64,000 bases of DNA. It comes from Agaricus subrufescens (lineage: Eukaryota; Basidiomycota; Agaricomycetes; Agaricales; Agaricaceae). Position numbers and translations under genes: made by a program. Where the stretch lies: assembly GCA_029945375.1 (NCBI GenBank), contig CM057060.1, positions 1,736,001-1,800,000 on the forward strand, in the 5' to 3' direction. The notes beneath the pieces were generated by a model. The model was given only the letters and a program-made list of their open reading frames with translations. It was not told where the DNA came from and made no database searches. This document shows positions 13,051-24,377 of this stretch, in pieces (within the stretch, counting starts at the first letter, position 1; the number at the start of each line of letters is the position of its first letter).

Positions 13051-16000
13051 CTATCCCCAGAATATGCATTGCTGCTCCCTCGGAGGATTGAGCTTTGCAC
13101 CTTCGCGACACTTGAATGCTCGAGCAAACTCAGGGATATTAGACACAGTTCCATCAACTCTGTATCTGCTGGGTGAGTGTGGATCGGTGCGTATGCGTTG
13201 AACCTAACAGGAAACCATCAGTGGTATCCAAAACCACCCAAATTTGTTACTTACTGCTGCAGCTGGTTTCATAGCCCGCGCCCAGATGCGTCCAAAGGCG
13301 ATGAAAAACAGTTGCTCCCTAAAATGATGTTCGTAAAATCTGAGGTAGTGACCCGCCAAGTTAAGTGAACAAACCTGGTAAAGTCCAAACCAGGAAGCAA
13401 GTATTCAGTGCCAGCTTCTAAAGACGCATCGTATTGTGCTTTCCAAGCTCTGTAGGCTTGAATGAAGCCAGTGTCCCCAATATTTTCCCCAGATGTTCTA
13501 CTTCGATTGAAAAAAGGTGGAGACAAAAGTACAACTTGCACTTACAAATTTCCCTAGCAACATTATCAGTTCAGTTCGAGTTCAATAGCCCATATAGAGG
13601 CAATGACAACTCACATTGACGTATACCTTCCCTCCCTTACCATCATCGATCGAATACTCTAGACTCATTCAGTCAAGCGATCGACTGCGCGCAAGGGGAC
13701 ACTCACTGGAGAACTGTTCAACGATGCAATCCTGCTTCTTATTGAACCCCTCGCTCGTCGAATTCGTCCACCATTGTTCGAGTTTCCCGTGTTGATTATA
13801 AAGTCGTCCAGCAGAGTCAAACGCATGCTACACGATCAGTTTTAATCATCACGAATGGCCAGAACAACCATTAGCTCTTACAGTCAGTTCATGCGCCGCG
13901 ACTTGACCAAAAGCTCCGTATGCGAGGTACCCGGGCCTAAATAAACTTGAGTTTACACAAGATAATAGCGACGGAGGCCATACCAGTTTTGTGAGAAGAA
14001 AGGAGGTTGAAGGATCCCAGCCGGAAAGACAATCTACGAAAAATTGAAAATTCTGCAATTCCATTAGAACAACGTCCTACCTCGTTTGCAGGAGGATTGA
14101 AATAGGCGTTGACCATAGAGGGCCACATTTCCCATGCCTCAGGATCTCTAGTCATTTCCAATTGAAGCCAACTTCTGAAGATCTCGCCACTCCTATTGAA
14201 ATGTCATTCAATAAAAGATCATCACAACAAAACAAGGAAAATAGGACAAACTGTGCGTTCAAAATATTGTCAAAAAAGTTGGTTTTGTCGACCTTGACCG
14301 AGTTATAATATCTGGCTATAGAGCTAGAATCTTCCGTATTTGGGGATAAAGGATATCCGACTTTGACTCTAATAGCGTCAGCCTCACATACAATTAGTCT
14401 ACCAGCTATGGGACGTTTCTGAAAACTTTACCTTCTCCGCGGCTGCCTTGGCAGACTCTTCATCCATCCAATCGATACGAGCAAGCGATGCTTTGAACGC
14501 CTTCACAATATTGGTAATAATTTTGGTTCCCTTCTTTCTTGATTCACCTCCAAAGGTTTCGTTGGCGAAGAATCTGCCAGCAGCGAAACCAAATGTTTGC
14601 TCGACCACACCAACGCAATATTCACCGCGATCGCCAACAGCGCCTTTTTTTATGCCAGTTAGTGCCTCTAACAAAGTGCGCTGCACTTGCCAAGCGTCTG
14701 TGTTCAGGCCTAAGTATGGCGACAAAGCAAGAGCGGCCCTGACTACAAGATATGATTCGATAACCTCGTCTGGCGTCTCGTCCAGGATCTTCGCCAAAGC
14801 CTTTACGTATGCCGGGTATGTCTCAATGACGCGCGTCGGAAACCTTCGAGGAGTGAATGTCGAAAAATAAGTCTCAAAGTTAATCTGAGGTAGAGCATCA
14901 AACAATTCGTTGGGGTGGACTGGATTATAAGTTGCAATTGGATCTTGGAATAAGACATCCCTGGGGAGTACCGTGAGTATATAGGTGAGTGTATGCTGCG
15001 TCAATAAGCTCACAAATCAAGGCTAGCCTCCGCCATATCACTTTCAAAGTCGACGACTTTCTTAGCGAGCTTGCGCATATCACGACGCTTAGGAGGTTCA
15101 TTATCTCCACCATCACCGTCGCCGCCATCGTCGCCATCCCAGGGTGGCCAGGGCCAAGGAGGCCACATCCTTTCACCTTCTTCTTGAACAGAAATCTCGC
15201 TTGTTTGATATGAATTTCCAACGACATCGGTGGCACTTTCATCTTCTTCATCGTCAAGAATGGTAAGGAGACGTTGGATCACAGCTTGATAGAGTCTTCG
15301 GATCTGTTTCTCTTGGAAATATTCCTGTACGCTTGTCAGTTCAACGTAGGGACCAGGGGGAAAGACTCGCCTTCGAGGGAAGGCCAAAATCTGGCTGACT
15401 GAACCACAATACCATGTGATTAGGGTCAGTCCCGACGTCACCTTCAATTTCGAACGAAAACAGAGAACCGATTCCTGCATAATTGAGGGTTTAAACTTCG
15501 AACATAGTAGAGATACATCATATTCCTACCCCTTGAATGAATAAATGCAAGAGCGGCTGTCAGTCCCTGGGATTTCCTTTTCTGCTTAATATCGCTAACG
15601 AGAGTATCCTTCTCCCTATAAAGATTGCGTATCTTTCTAGCGATCTGCACCAACGGAGCATTACCAGTTTTATCTAGTGTCTCCTCGTTGAGGCATGAAG
15701 AATACATATCACGAAGCTTTCGAAGAGTTTGTTGGTCATAGGAATCCAGCGAAGCGAGCGAGTCATCAGATCGTTCCAAAAGACGTTGTATGACTTGCTT
15801 ATTCTGTAGTGCCAGAGCGTCGAAGTTACCGAAGCTACTTTTGTCAGCGGGTAGGGGATTCGCCTTCAACCAGCCATTATCTAGATACAAATATAAACAC
15901 TTGCACTTGTTGTAAACTTCTCATTTACTTACTAACGTATTCATAGAAGTTCTCGCATGGGTCCTGAGTTGTATCAAGAGAAGAGAGAATGGATGCCGAC

Positions 16001-16660
16001 AAGACGATACATTGAGGGTCCATACACACATTCTGTTGGCACAAAATAGTCATTGGTATAATCAAATTTTATTGCTTCAAATAAATCACCTTGTTCGGAT
16101 TTCCTGTGGGCTCTGGAATTGGGATCGGCTTCACAGTTTTCGTGACTTGAGACGTAGTCGTGTATGTTGTAGTCGTAGTCACTGTCCCGACCTTCGTGGT
16201 CTGTGAATCCCTGGTCTTTGTAGTGGTTGTTGTCCAAGTCCTGGTGATAATTTGGGTATCGGTGGAGGATAACGTTTGGTATTCAGTTGTAGTAACCGGT
16301 TTCCCACCGTGTTGGCGCTCAAGGTCGAGCTTGTGTTGAGCACCGGCGAAGAGACCGATGAAAACCTGGGAATGGATGGTGTCATGTCAAAAAAAAACAC
16401 GCATAGATTCAAGTTGGGTCTTACAGAGCTGGCTAAAAGAAGGGTTAAGGCCAAAATCAAAAGAATCTTAGTGAGGGGAGTGAGTGGTTCTTGCGCGACT
16501 GCGTTGAGACGGTCTGAAAACGAAGGATGTTCTTCAAGATCACCCTCCGAACTACGTAATAGCGGTGAATGCTCTTATTGCAGTTCATTAACACGCATTA
16601 TGCTACACCAACCAGAGTAAACGCACCATAGTCTGACGGCCCAGGTTCTCTGTCCGTCAT
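13051..16660 (-). CDS. M13 family zinc metallopeptidase (neprilysin/ECE-like), type II membrane protein
   Basis: Eighteen exons on the minus strand encode 904 residues: 16660-16627, 16573-16425, 16365-16090, 16032-15933, 15880-15530, 15474-15371, 15324-15014, 14960-14432, 14382-14252, 14192-14081, 14033-13984, 13936-13882, 13827-13707, 13658-13615, 13554-13547, 13497-13375, 13318-13255 and 13203-13051. A short acidic cytosolic tail is followed by one membrane helix near residues 45-70 (ILLILALTLLLASSVFIG), a Thr-rich linker likely to be O-glycosylated, then the peptidase. Family marks are VNAYFNPPANE, FPAGILQPPFF, the zinc site HELTH, GENIGDTG carrying the third ligand Glu, and a C-terminal CIFW box. 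An intron splits HELT from H. Exon 15 is only 8 nt, and intron 6 (15325-15370) has a GC donor. Substrate unknown. Confidence 0.93.
13547..13554 (-). other. 8-nt internal microexon of the M13 peptidase gene
   Basis: The minus-strand exon GGAAATTT lies between an acceptor ending GCTAG and a donor GTAAGT. It supplies Gly-Asn and two bases of the next codon in VNGNLTSGENIGD, a conserved M13 stretch. Omitting it deletes the motif and shifts the frame. Confidence 0.8.
15325..15370 (-). other. GC-AG intron in the M13 peptidase gene
   Basis: The 46-nt intron begins GCGAGT and ends TACAG. Splicing gives FGLPSKEYFQEK, the conserved M13 sequence; no GT donor nearby has the right phase. Confidence 0.75.
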
Positions 16661-19472
16661 TGTGACGGACGATACACCAAGCCAAAATTGCGCCCGAGAC
16701 GAGGTGCCCGCAAGTTATATACCCAAAGGAGGGAGTAGTTGCCTCGATGGTAAAGCGCGGATGCGGCAAGGTGATGGCGCGAACAACCTGTTGTATGCAT
16801 CACTCTTTGCGTCACACGAGCCGGATGTCATTCCAAAAATAACTCAAGCTTCATACTACTCTGCTGAATGATATATCTAGAACAAAGACAACCTATGCAA
16901 GTTATATCAGTCAGAACCAAACTTAAGAAGCTCATGAAAAGGTCTGTTGGCATGCCAGAACATAAAGGCAGCCATGCCAGTACTATTTGCTTTGTGATGC
17001 TACACACCTGACGAAAGTCCAATTCACTGGCCGTGCTAGACATACCGCGGAGTCAGATTATTGCGCGCAAGTCTTCCAACGAATCACACCTCAACCCACT
17101 TGCGTTCACTGATAGTATATCAAAGGTATTCTGTTGTCGAAGAAAAGTTATCAATAGTCATCTAAGAGACGGGACTCAACATAATCCACGCCAGCGAGTG
17201 CTATCCTGATAGTCATCAAAGAAGTCGTTACTCCCGACTCTTGTGAGATGTCCGGGATTCACTTCCCAGGCGTTGAGATTGGGTCCTAAACTTCAATGGC
17301 ATCTAAGAGCAATTAAACGAGGACCAGTGGCACCAACGTTTTCATACCCAAGTAGTAAATGAAAGTGTTGTTGAGCTGAATAAAGGCTTCGGCGGTTGAA
17401 ACACAACCAGTAGAATTACCGTTGTTCTGGATACCACCACCGCATAGCTGACTACCCGGGCTTTGAGAAAAGATGGTAGACAAACCAAGCATACAAGACG
17501 CACCGGGCTTCCCAGATAACCCTGCAAGTGGAGCGGATAGCAGAGAATAATTTAAGAACAAAAGGTCGTATATACAAAATTGAGCATGAGTGCAGATATA
17601 CACGTTGCCCGGATGACCACGAGAAACACCACGAACATTGACACGCGATACCTCACCCTAAAGCACACGCTCAAGACGGACCAGACATCTTTGAAACAAT
17701 TTATTGTTACGTAGTTCTGGCCGAGAAGAGAAGAGTCTCTCCGGGACTTTTCCTGAAGAACGGAGGTGACAAATTCAGAGTGTAAGTTCCACAGTGTTTC
17801 GACAGGACTTTCTCCGGAGAACATAGATGACAAATTCAGAGTCCAAGTACCACGCAAATGCGAGTGGGATGTCAGAAGCGGTCCTTCCCAAGAAGAAATA
17901 GCATGAGGTGAACTCCGAGAACACTGAAGTATGCGGCAACCGAACTCGGTCAGGAGTATAGATACTTCCCGAACACATTATCAGAGAATCTAGGAAACTT
18001 GTCTGCAGGGCCAGATAGACTACCGCCTATCATTAGACTAGCGTTAACAAAATTGGAATGGCGACTGAGTGGCGTAAGGCCCTTGCAGGAGATTGAGTCA
18101 GATTGAGTCATACAATGGGCGATGAGTAACTAAGAACAATTGTCATCACGAAATCGACTGACCCAACGATGGCTTCGATGGCCTAAAAAAAACACCACAT
18201 AATGAACAGACGTGGGCTAAATTTCTCTCACCCGTTGTTTCACATGGATGTGACGCCTGCGACATTTCCTGGGAATAGACCCATTAGTATGATGGATATT
18301 AAGAGATTAAATTTCACCCCCGATATTACAGGCATTACCCTGTAAAGGACAAGTGCAACGAATTGATTGAGATTCGCGAGGGCTTCTTGAGACCAGAACG
18401 CGATTGAAATCCTGAGATAGCCCAAAGACCAAAGTTGACAACATCATACCGGCAGCTCCCGCTAGGATCACAGGACATGGTCAACGGTATCTGTGGCGCC
18501 AAATCAATGCAGGACATGCCGCAAAAATCGTCAAACCGGACAGGAAATCCGGAGGGCACATCACGCTGAGTCGAGGGGCGAAAACCCTGTCTTCTAGACA
18601 AGATAGTGTGGTCCGTATTGTCCTGGTGATGCCAGCATTATACTGGCAATCACTAGTCGGCCAAAACACGTTACGCCTGGAGTATCATATAAACAAGCCT
18701 GTCCTAGATCGTTAGTTTCTGCAATGTTTCGACCAGCTCGTGAATATAAGGAGATACTTGGGTAAAGTTTGGGTTTCAACGTAACAAGAGGCGGGAGACA
18801 GCAAATATAGAAGTGTCAAGTTCGCTCTCGGGATGCATGCCCGAGCCTCTGTATTTCAGTCTCTGGGGAGTTGTTATTGGATCCCTGACACATGATCATT
18901 ACCACATTGTGCAGCATCAGCACCCGCCGGCTGGTTGATTCGTCGACACATGAAGTATAAGGGAGTCAAAAAAACCGTAAATGCAGTTGTGTAGGGCATT
19001 GATGACCTCGCGGGCTACCGGTTCACCGCAGAGACAAAATCTACGCACCAAGAACCGCTCAATACATTGAACCTGAATCACTGGTATGAGTTACGAGGGC
19101 CAAGTTATGCCAAGACTCACCCTCAAGGCCAATCTGTTGACACGGGGCGTGATAAAGTTGAGAGAGCGCCTGCTCGAGCCTGCTCGACACGGTATCAGGT
19201 CAAGTATCATAGAGGCCCATAGTCCCCGAGACATGAAATCGGGGGAACCTCTACTTGGCAGTGTCCTCAAAATGGAAACGCGACAATAATCCATTATTAC
19301 TATTGGGCCCCGGAATTGAGTTTATAAGATAGGAAACATTTCACCTGCCCAATACTGATTATAGCCGGCATCGATAATGTCCATCATGGCCTTCTAGCAG
19401 GATCTTCACTTACCCGGAAGAAATTAACTTCACTGGGATTAACACCCTGTTCAATTTGTCAAAAGACACCAT
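16661..19472. other. 2.8-kb gene-poor region with decayed repeats
   Basis: No gene can be assembled. Only short frames (under 100 codons) are present on both strands. A minus-strand stretch near 18240-18425 is hydrophobic and ends in a phrase vaguely like an MFS transporter loop (PGNVAGVTSM), possibly a relic, but adjoining sequence does not support it. A degenerate tandem repeat lies at about 17741-17930. The region looks like eroded transposon or pseudogene sequence. Confidence 0.45.
17741..17930. repeat. Degenerate tandem repeat, about 62-bp unit, two clear copies plus a weaker third
   Basis: Copy one (about 17741-17802) and copy two (about 17803-17864) share GGACTTT, GAGAAC-like and TGACAAATTCAGAG blocks at a 62-bp offset. 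A weaker third copy follows to about 17930. The period is not a multiple of three, so the repeat is not part of a live reading frame. Confidence 0.6.
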
Positions 19473-21161
19473 TCATTTTTTCGCCTCTTCGTCTAAGGAT
19501 TTAGACAACTTTAAATCCCCCACACAAGGTCCACGTCCCTCTCCTTCCATGTCCATGACTCTCCAAAAATTACATCCTTTACCCTCATTCTGAGCACCAG
19601 CATAGCAAGTCCACCAGTACTTATCGGTCTTGCCATCAGTTCTATTTTTCATGTCGGCTCTCAGAATCGTCGGAACGCCACAATCGCATCGGGGTATGCT
19701 CTGCGGGCGAAAATCCGGCCTATAGAATCGGAAGGTAATATTGATCCTACAGTTCGATGGGGAATGTGTGGAGGTAGAGCTAGGAACATGCGACCCCGGC
19801 GAAGACCCCGACCTCACCGCAGTATCGGGACTTATTGTTGGACGAAATAGATCTATCGTGGACTGTGGTGGAATAGAATGTTTAAAGCGTTCTTGGCAGG
19901 AGGCGTGCATGATAGTCAACTATAATCGCGTGAAAAGGTTACATGAGGTAAGTGTCGAAATTGAGTGAGGCCAGTGTCATCAAACTATAGCAGAAACACA
20001 CACGGAATTATGCGCTAAAGGTATATTGAACGTCCTTGCTTTTTGAGATTCTGCTTGATTTATAGGTATGACCTCGCGGAGCCGAAATACTCTCGTGGTA
20101 CCTAGCACCAAAAATGTTTAAATATCTGGACAATCGTTGTTGCAAAACCGTACCTAGACTTAATGAAGCGATAGTCGGGTAAGGTCCAAGGTAGGTAAGT
20201 TGGTCGGAGTGAAACCCGACACTTTCCTTTGATCCTTCGTAGCAATTTGCGGCAGCGACATTTGCCTCCCAGACTGGTCTATCGGACTGTGGATCTTTTC
20301 CCCGGCCTCCGGCGTACTCCAGCGGGTAACGCTCCCGCTTTAGCAGCTCTTCATTTACCACCTTCTCGATAATCTCGCACGCTTGCTCCATTTCCGGGAA
20401 AAACTCTTGGGGAGGATCTGTCATTCGACCATTATACCTATCATTTTATTGGAGTCAATCGACGAGCCAACAAGGTGAAGGTCAGGAAGGGTATGATCTT
20501 ACCAAAACTGGGCGGCCTCCTGCCAGTCATCAGTGCTTCCTTCTCCGGCTTTTCTTGCCCTAGCGAAGAAAGATGTTCTATGAGGGCTTTCAACTACTCG
20601 ATCGAATAGCCACCACTTATTACGTTGCCATTTCTTGGATGCATTGATCATGACATTGAACAGTCGATACGCCAGGTCCGGAGGTAACACGGACGGGTGA
20701 AGCGTACAAGGCGTGTGTTCAGTGACCATTGAAGGATTTGAGAGCATGAGTGGCGGCAGGCCCTTGATTTTACGTGATTTTGCTTGCTCTGGGTCTCTTG
20801 GTTGTCGCAATACCGTCATCAAGTCCGTCGGGGGCTTAGTTGGGGATTTTGAAGACATCCCGATATTAGACTTTGGCTTGATGGTGTTGCTCGAGCTCGA
20901 TGCACAACCCGATTCTGTGAGATCTATACATTCTTTCGTTGGGGTCTTCGTGTTCTTCAACCATGTATCAAGGTTCAGCCTTTTCCTCTTCCTTCCCCCT
21001 TCCGTGATCCCAGCATTGATGTCATTGGCGTCGTTAAGGATCTCAGCAGCGCGTTGGACATCACCATTTGTGATTACAAGCGTTTCTAGTAAGATTTCAT
21101 GTTCGACGGGACGGTTAAGTAAGCTTGAGACAAGCGCAATGAGCGTGTCTGTGTCGTCCAT
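19473..21161 (-). CDS. AlkB-type 2-oxoglutarate/Fe(II) dioxygenase with CUE and GRF zinc-finger domains
   Basis: Four exons (21161-20503, 20437-20154, 20101-20004, 19919-19473) encode 495 residues. The N-terminal 45 residues resemble a CUE ubiquitin-binding fold (LIALVSSLLN, ILLETLVITNGDVQRAAEIL). A basic Ser-rich linker leads to the ALKBH2/3-like catalytic core: the start of the fold at WLFDRV, then ANVAAANCYEG, the iron ligands H and D in GFHSDQLTYLGP, SLGTTRVFRLR, and a distal HASCQERFKHSIPP with the second His. The C-terminus is a GRF zinc finger (CDCGVP, KYWWTCYAGAQNEGKGC, FWRVMD), a single-stranded nucleic-acid binder. This suggests repair of alkylated DNA or RNA with ubiquitin-guided recruitment; substrate is inference. 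It is divergent from the M24 peptidase gene, with 139 bp between starts. The first in-frame ATG is used. Confidence 0.88.
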
Positions 21162-21300
21162 GTGTAAAAATATTGCTGACCAAATTGGGTCTGTCCTGGG
21201 AGGCAGTGACACAGCCGGTATTGTACCTATAAAATACCCTTGCCAGTCTTACCGCCCACGGCCATCTTCTCTCACCTTTTCCCAGGAACATACGCTGAAC
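21162..21300. promoter_or_regulatory. Shared promoter between the AlkB-like and M24 peptidase genes
   Basis: A 139-bp divergent intergenic region. TACCTATAAAATACC at about 21224-21238 contains a possible TATA element (TATAAA) about 70 bp upstream of the M24 start codon. No other elements are clear. Confidence 0.45.
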
Positions 21301-23054
21301 ATGGCTCAGTCGAAGAAAGCGGGTGCTCGTGTTGCTCCACCTCGGCAACACAGTGCGAGGAGTGGAGGCCTTGATTACAAGCTGAAGGTAAGTGTCATTT
21401 TTGGTCGATGTGATCTCTCCACAGCAACGATCTACGCTACAGAAATACCCGATCTTTCTCTTATTATGTCTCGCATTCGCTATTTGTTATGTCGGATTTG
21501 GATTTGGAACGCCACAGCGATACCCTCCAACGATCCCTAAAGCGGCAATTCGAGCCCCTCAGCATCCTTGTGTGTCGGCGACCAATCCAATATTCAGGTC
21601 CGCATACATTTCGCGCCAAAACCAGCTTGCCCAGATTCTGCACGACCTCGGCGCAGAAGCATACATAGCCGAACCAGGCGCTCAGACCCAATACTTCGCC
21701 AACTTCTCTACCACGAATTGGAAACTCTCGGAGAGGCCATTGCTACTTATCATCACTCCGCACCAAACAGAAGATGATAGTATAGTTGCAAAGGCTTCAT
21801 TATTGACTCCAAAGTTTGAGGCTTCTCGGGCCAAACTTCTAGCTATGCCGTCGACTCCAGAGTATGTGGAGTGGGCAGAAGAACAGGACCCATATACTGT
21901 GGCTGTGGAGGCCCTTGGCCTCGGATCAACATCAAACTTGCGCAGCACAGGGAGAAAAATCTTTATCGATAATAGCGCACGACATTTTCTTTATGACGGC
22001 TTCCAGCACGCTCTCATTGGCACTAATATGAACATAACATCGGCACCCAAGGAGGTCAATCAGCTGAGGGAGAGAAAGTCTACTGCCGAAATTGAAATCC
22101 TGAAGTGTGTCAATGAGGTATGGTAGTAATTCAATTAACCATTCTATGTGTTGCTCACGCCTTAATTACTCCAAGGCAACCCTTCTTGGTATTCGCCATG
22201 TTCGCAAGCACATGTACTTTGGGATGCACGAATCTGAAGCTCGAAATATGATATCCACCATTTTTGCCGATGGAGGCCTCTCCAGCGGGTCATGCTTGAC
22301 ACTTTTTGGTGGTCTGTATATTATTCATACCGTATCACTGACACTTAAATGACGGCGACCTCAGAGAACGCTGCCCTTCCTCATGGAAGTGGCACCAACA
22401 AAGTGCTAGGCCAGTCAGACTTTGCATTGTTTGACTGCACTGCAAACTTACACGGCTACTGGAGTGATGTAACTCGGGTAAGTTTCCTTCAAATTTCACT
22501 CACTCGAACTTTCAATTTACCACCCCCTTCAGACGATTGCCTTAAAGACATCTGATATTTCACCCGATAATCTGGTCAAATGGTCTTTGGTCCGTGCAGC
22601 ACAGGAGTCCGCTATCTCAGTAGCGAGGGAAGGCATCGCCGCACGAGTCGTTGATGAGCATGCTCGCCTCGTGCTCCACATTGCGAAACTTGATCAATAT
22701 TTTACTCATCGCCTGGGTCACGGTATGGCTAGCTTCTGCTATCTGACTGGTTTATAATAAAACTATTGCCGTATTTACAGGGATAGGGCTGGAGGTGCAT
22801 GAAGCACCTTACCTCAATGGTGGAAGTACGGATATCATTCAAACCGGACACACCTTTTCTAACGAACCAGGTGTCTACATCGAGGGCGTCGTAAGTGATA
22901 TCTGCCTGTACCCCGCCGCCAGTGATTGCTTAAGCCTAAGCGTGGACAGGTGGGAATTCGCCTCGAGGACTGTTTCTTCATCAACGAAAGTGGACAAGCG
23001 GAGTATTTGACTGCGGGCCTAGGAGGCCCCAGTCGATCTCCTTATGAACCTTAA
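21301..23054 (+). CDS. M24 family metallopeptidase (Xaa-Pro dipeptidase-like), membrane anchored
   Basis: Seven exons (21301-21387, 21425-22117, 22176-22311, 22365-22477, 22533-22722, 22781-22890, 22950-23054) give 477 residues. A short basic cytosolic tail is followed by one membrane helix at about residues 41-60 (FLLLCLAFAICYVGFGFG), so the enzyme probably faces the secretory lumen or outside. The creatinase-type N-domain includes RQNQLAQILHDLGAEAYI. The pita-bread domain carries the metal ligands in FALFDCTANLHGYWSDVTR (two Asp), RLGHGIGLEVHEAP (His), FSNEPGVYIEG (Glu) and GIRLEDCFFI (Glu). The ligand set looks complete, so it should cleave X-Pro peptides. Close to fungal Xaa-Pro aminopeptidase-like proteins; precise specificity not determinable. 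Confidence 0.9.
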
Positions 23055-23442
23055 ACGTTAAACTCTGATCATAACGTTTGATTTATGTTGTATTCACAAC
23101 AAGTATACACCCAAAGCCCCTACATACCCGAATCATCAATCCGCTACTGTATATAATTCATGGACCCGTGAGGTCAATCAGAGAGGAAGATAACAACACA
23201 ACAAAGCGATGATAGTAAAACGACCGTGGAAAAATACTGGTATACGGCAAACAATTAACTGAGGCAATACGATACTATGGGGAAAACGTGGCTCAAAAAT
23301 ACAAAAGATAATAATGTTTCGACCAAGCGAGCTTTTTATAATCCGATATAGATATATGTGAGATTTGCGGGGATGCCGAGGTAGAATGCTGAGGGATACT
23401 TGCGTAAACGATGCAATGCTGTGTGTACATGCCACGAGTGGT
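23055..23442. other. Convergent 3' intergenic region
   Basis: 388 bp between the M24 peptidase stop and the stop of the minus-strand unknown gene. A/T-rich with scattered AATAAT- and TATATA-like elements usable as 3' processing signals for both genes; no gene or RNA recognised. Confidence 0.5.
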
Positions 23443-24231
23443 TCAGTGCAGATCAAGCAATTCATCTGGGGTAGGAGTCGGAAGAGGGATAGCAGCAGGA
23501 GAGAGAGGAACGACAGGGGTGGGAGATTGAAGCGCTGCGTGGCGGAGGAAAGGATTGCGAGTGTGCATACGAGAGATGGGAGAGGCTGAACAGATCCAGG
23601 TCGCAAGATCAGTATACATGCTTATAGATGGCAGCGGCAACTTACAGAGCACACCAGACGAGAACCAGCGGAATGGAGCTGCGTCTGCATCCAGCGACGT
23701 GTCCCCATCAATCATATCAGGGATTGTTCCCACAGGCGCAGGGGACAAACCATCATTGGTAAAACGAGGTAATTCGCGATCGTCGATATCGGTCTTAGGA
23801 GGCGGACCCTCGATTCGGGCCCAAGACTTGAGATTGACGGTGGATCGTTCGAGATTCCAAGAAGGGACGGTGTTTGCAGCTCTGCGGCGGGGGGAGTTGG
23901 GAGGGAACATAGACATGGAAGGGCGGAGGATGGAGAGAAATTCCTCGAGGGCCTCAGAAGGGAGACCCGATCTGCGAAAGCGTGGGTGTGTGAGCGGGGA
24001 GAGAAGAGCAGACGGTCCGGGGCGGGCTCACCGAGGAGAGGGGCGGGGAGAGGTCTCGGCAGAGAGCCGGGAGTCATCGACATCGGGCGAGCGGTCGACC
24101 GCACGTTCGACCGCCGGCGAAAGCAGTCGAACGGGATTAGGCCGGGCAAAGAAGGGGTGGTGAGAGGCGGCTGCGGCGAGGCGGACGGGGCGGGGGGCAA
24201 CGAGGACGGGGGTTTCGTGAATAAAGGACAT
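23443..24231 (-). CDS. Unrecognised 222-residue protein, low-complexity N-terminus
   Basis: Three exons on the minus strand (24231-24032, 23971-23646, 23585-23443) give 222 residues in frame. I do not recognise a family. The protein starts MSFIHETPVLVAPRPVRLAA, is rich in Arg, Pro and Ser, and has a more ordered central block (SEALEEFLSIL, TVPSWNLERSTVNLKSWARI, DIDDRELPRFTND) with aromatic and acidic residues typical of a short conserved motif region; the tail is Pro/Ser/Thr-rich. No membrane segment or signal peptide. Clean splice sites (GTGAGC..CGCAG, GTAAGT..TTCAG) and a long consistent frame support a real gene. The frame stays open upstream of the chosen ATG to about 24366, so the true start could be further out, but that would overlap the divergent MFS promoter. 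Confidence 0.68.
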
Positions 24232-24377
24232 GGATCGTGGACAAGAAGAGATTGATGGCTGTGCATCTCTCTCAGAGCAGCCCACTCTTTGTTTGTTTCT
24301 ATTGTTTCTTGACAAACACCAGTCCTCGTCCGAATCCAGCTTAGTGACGTCACCACGCTTCGACATGGGACTTGGTC
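24232..24377. promoter_or_regulatory. Divergent promoter of the unknown gene and MFS transporter
   Basis: 146 bp between opposing start codons. Contains a GTGACGTCAC palindrome at about 24343-24352, a perfect CRE/ATF-type bZIP site, which could serve either gene. Confidence 0.5.

Noticed and set aside
18240..18425. Possible MFS transporter relic on the minus strand
   Set aside because: Only a weak resemblance over a few residues; adjoining sequence gives no further helices or motifs.
20713..21540. 275-codon plus-strand frame opposite the AlkB-like gene
   Set aside because: Antisense shadow of conserved minus-strand coding sequence.
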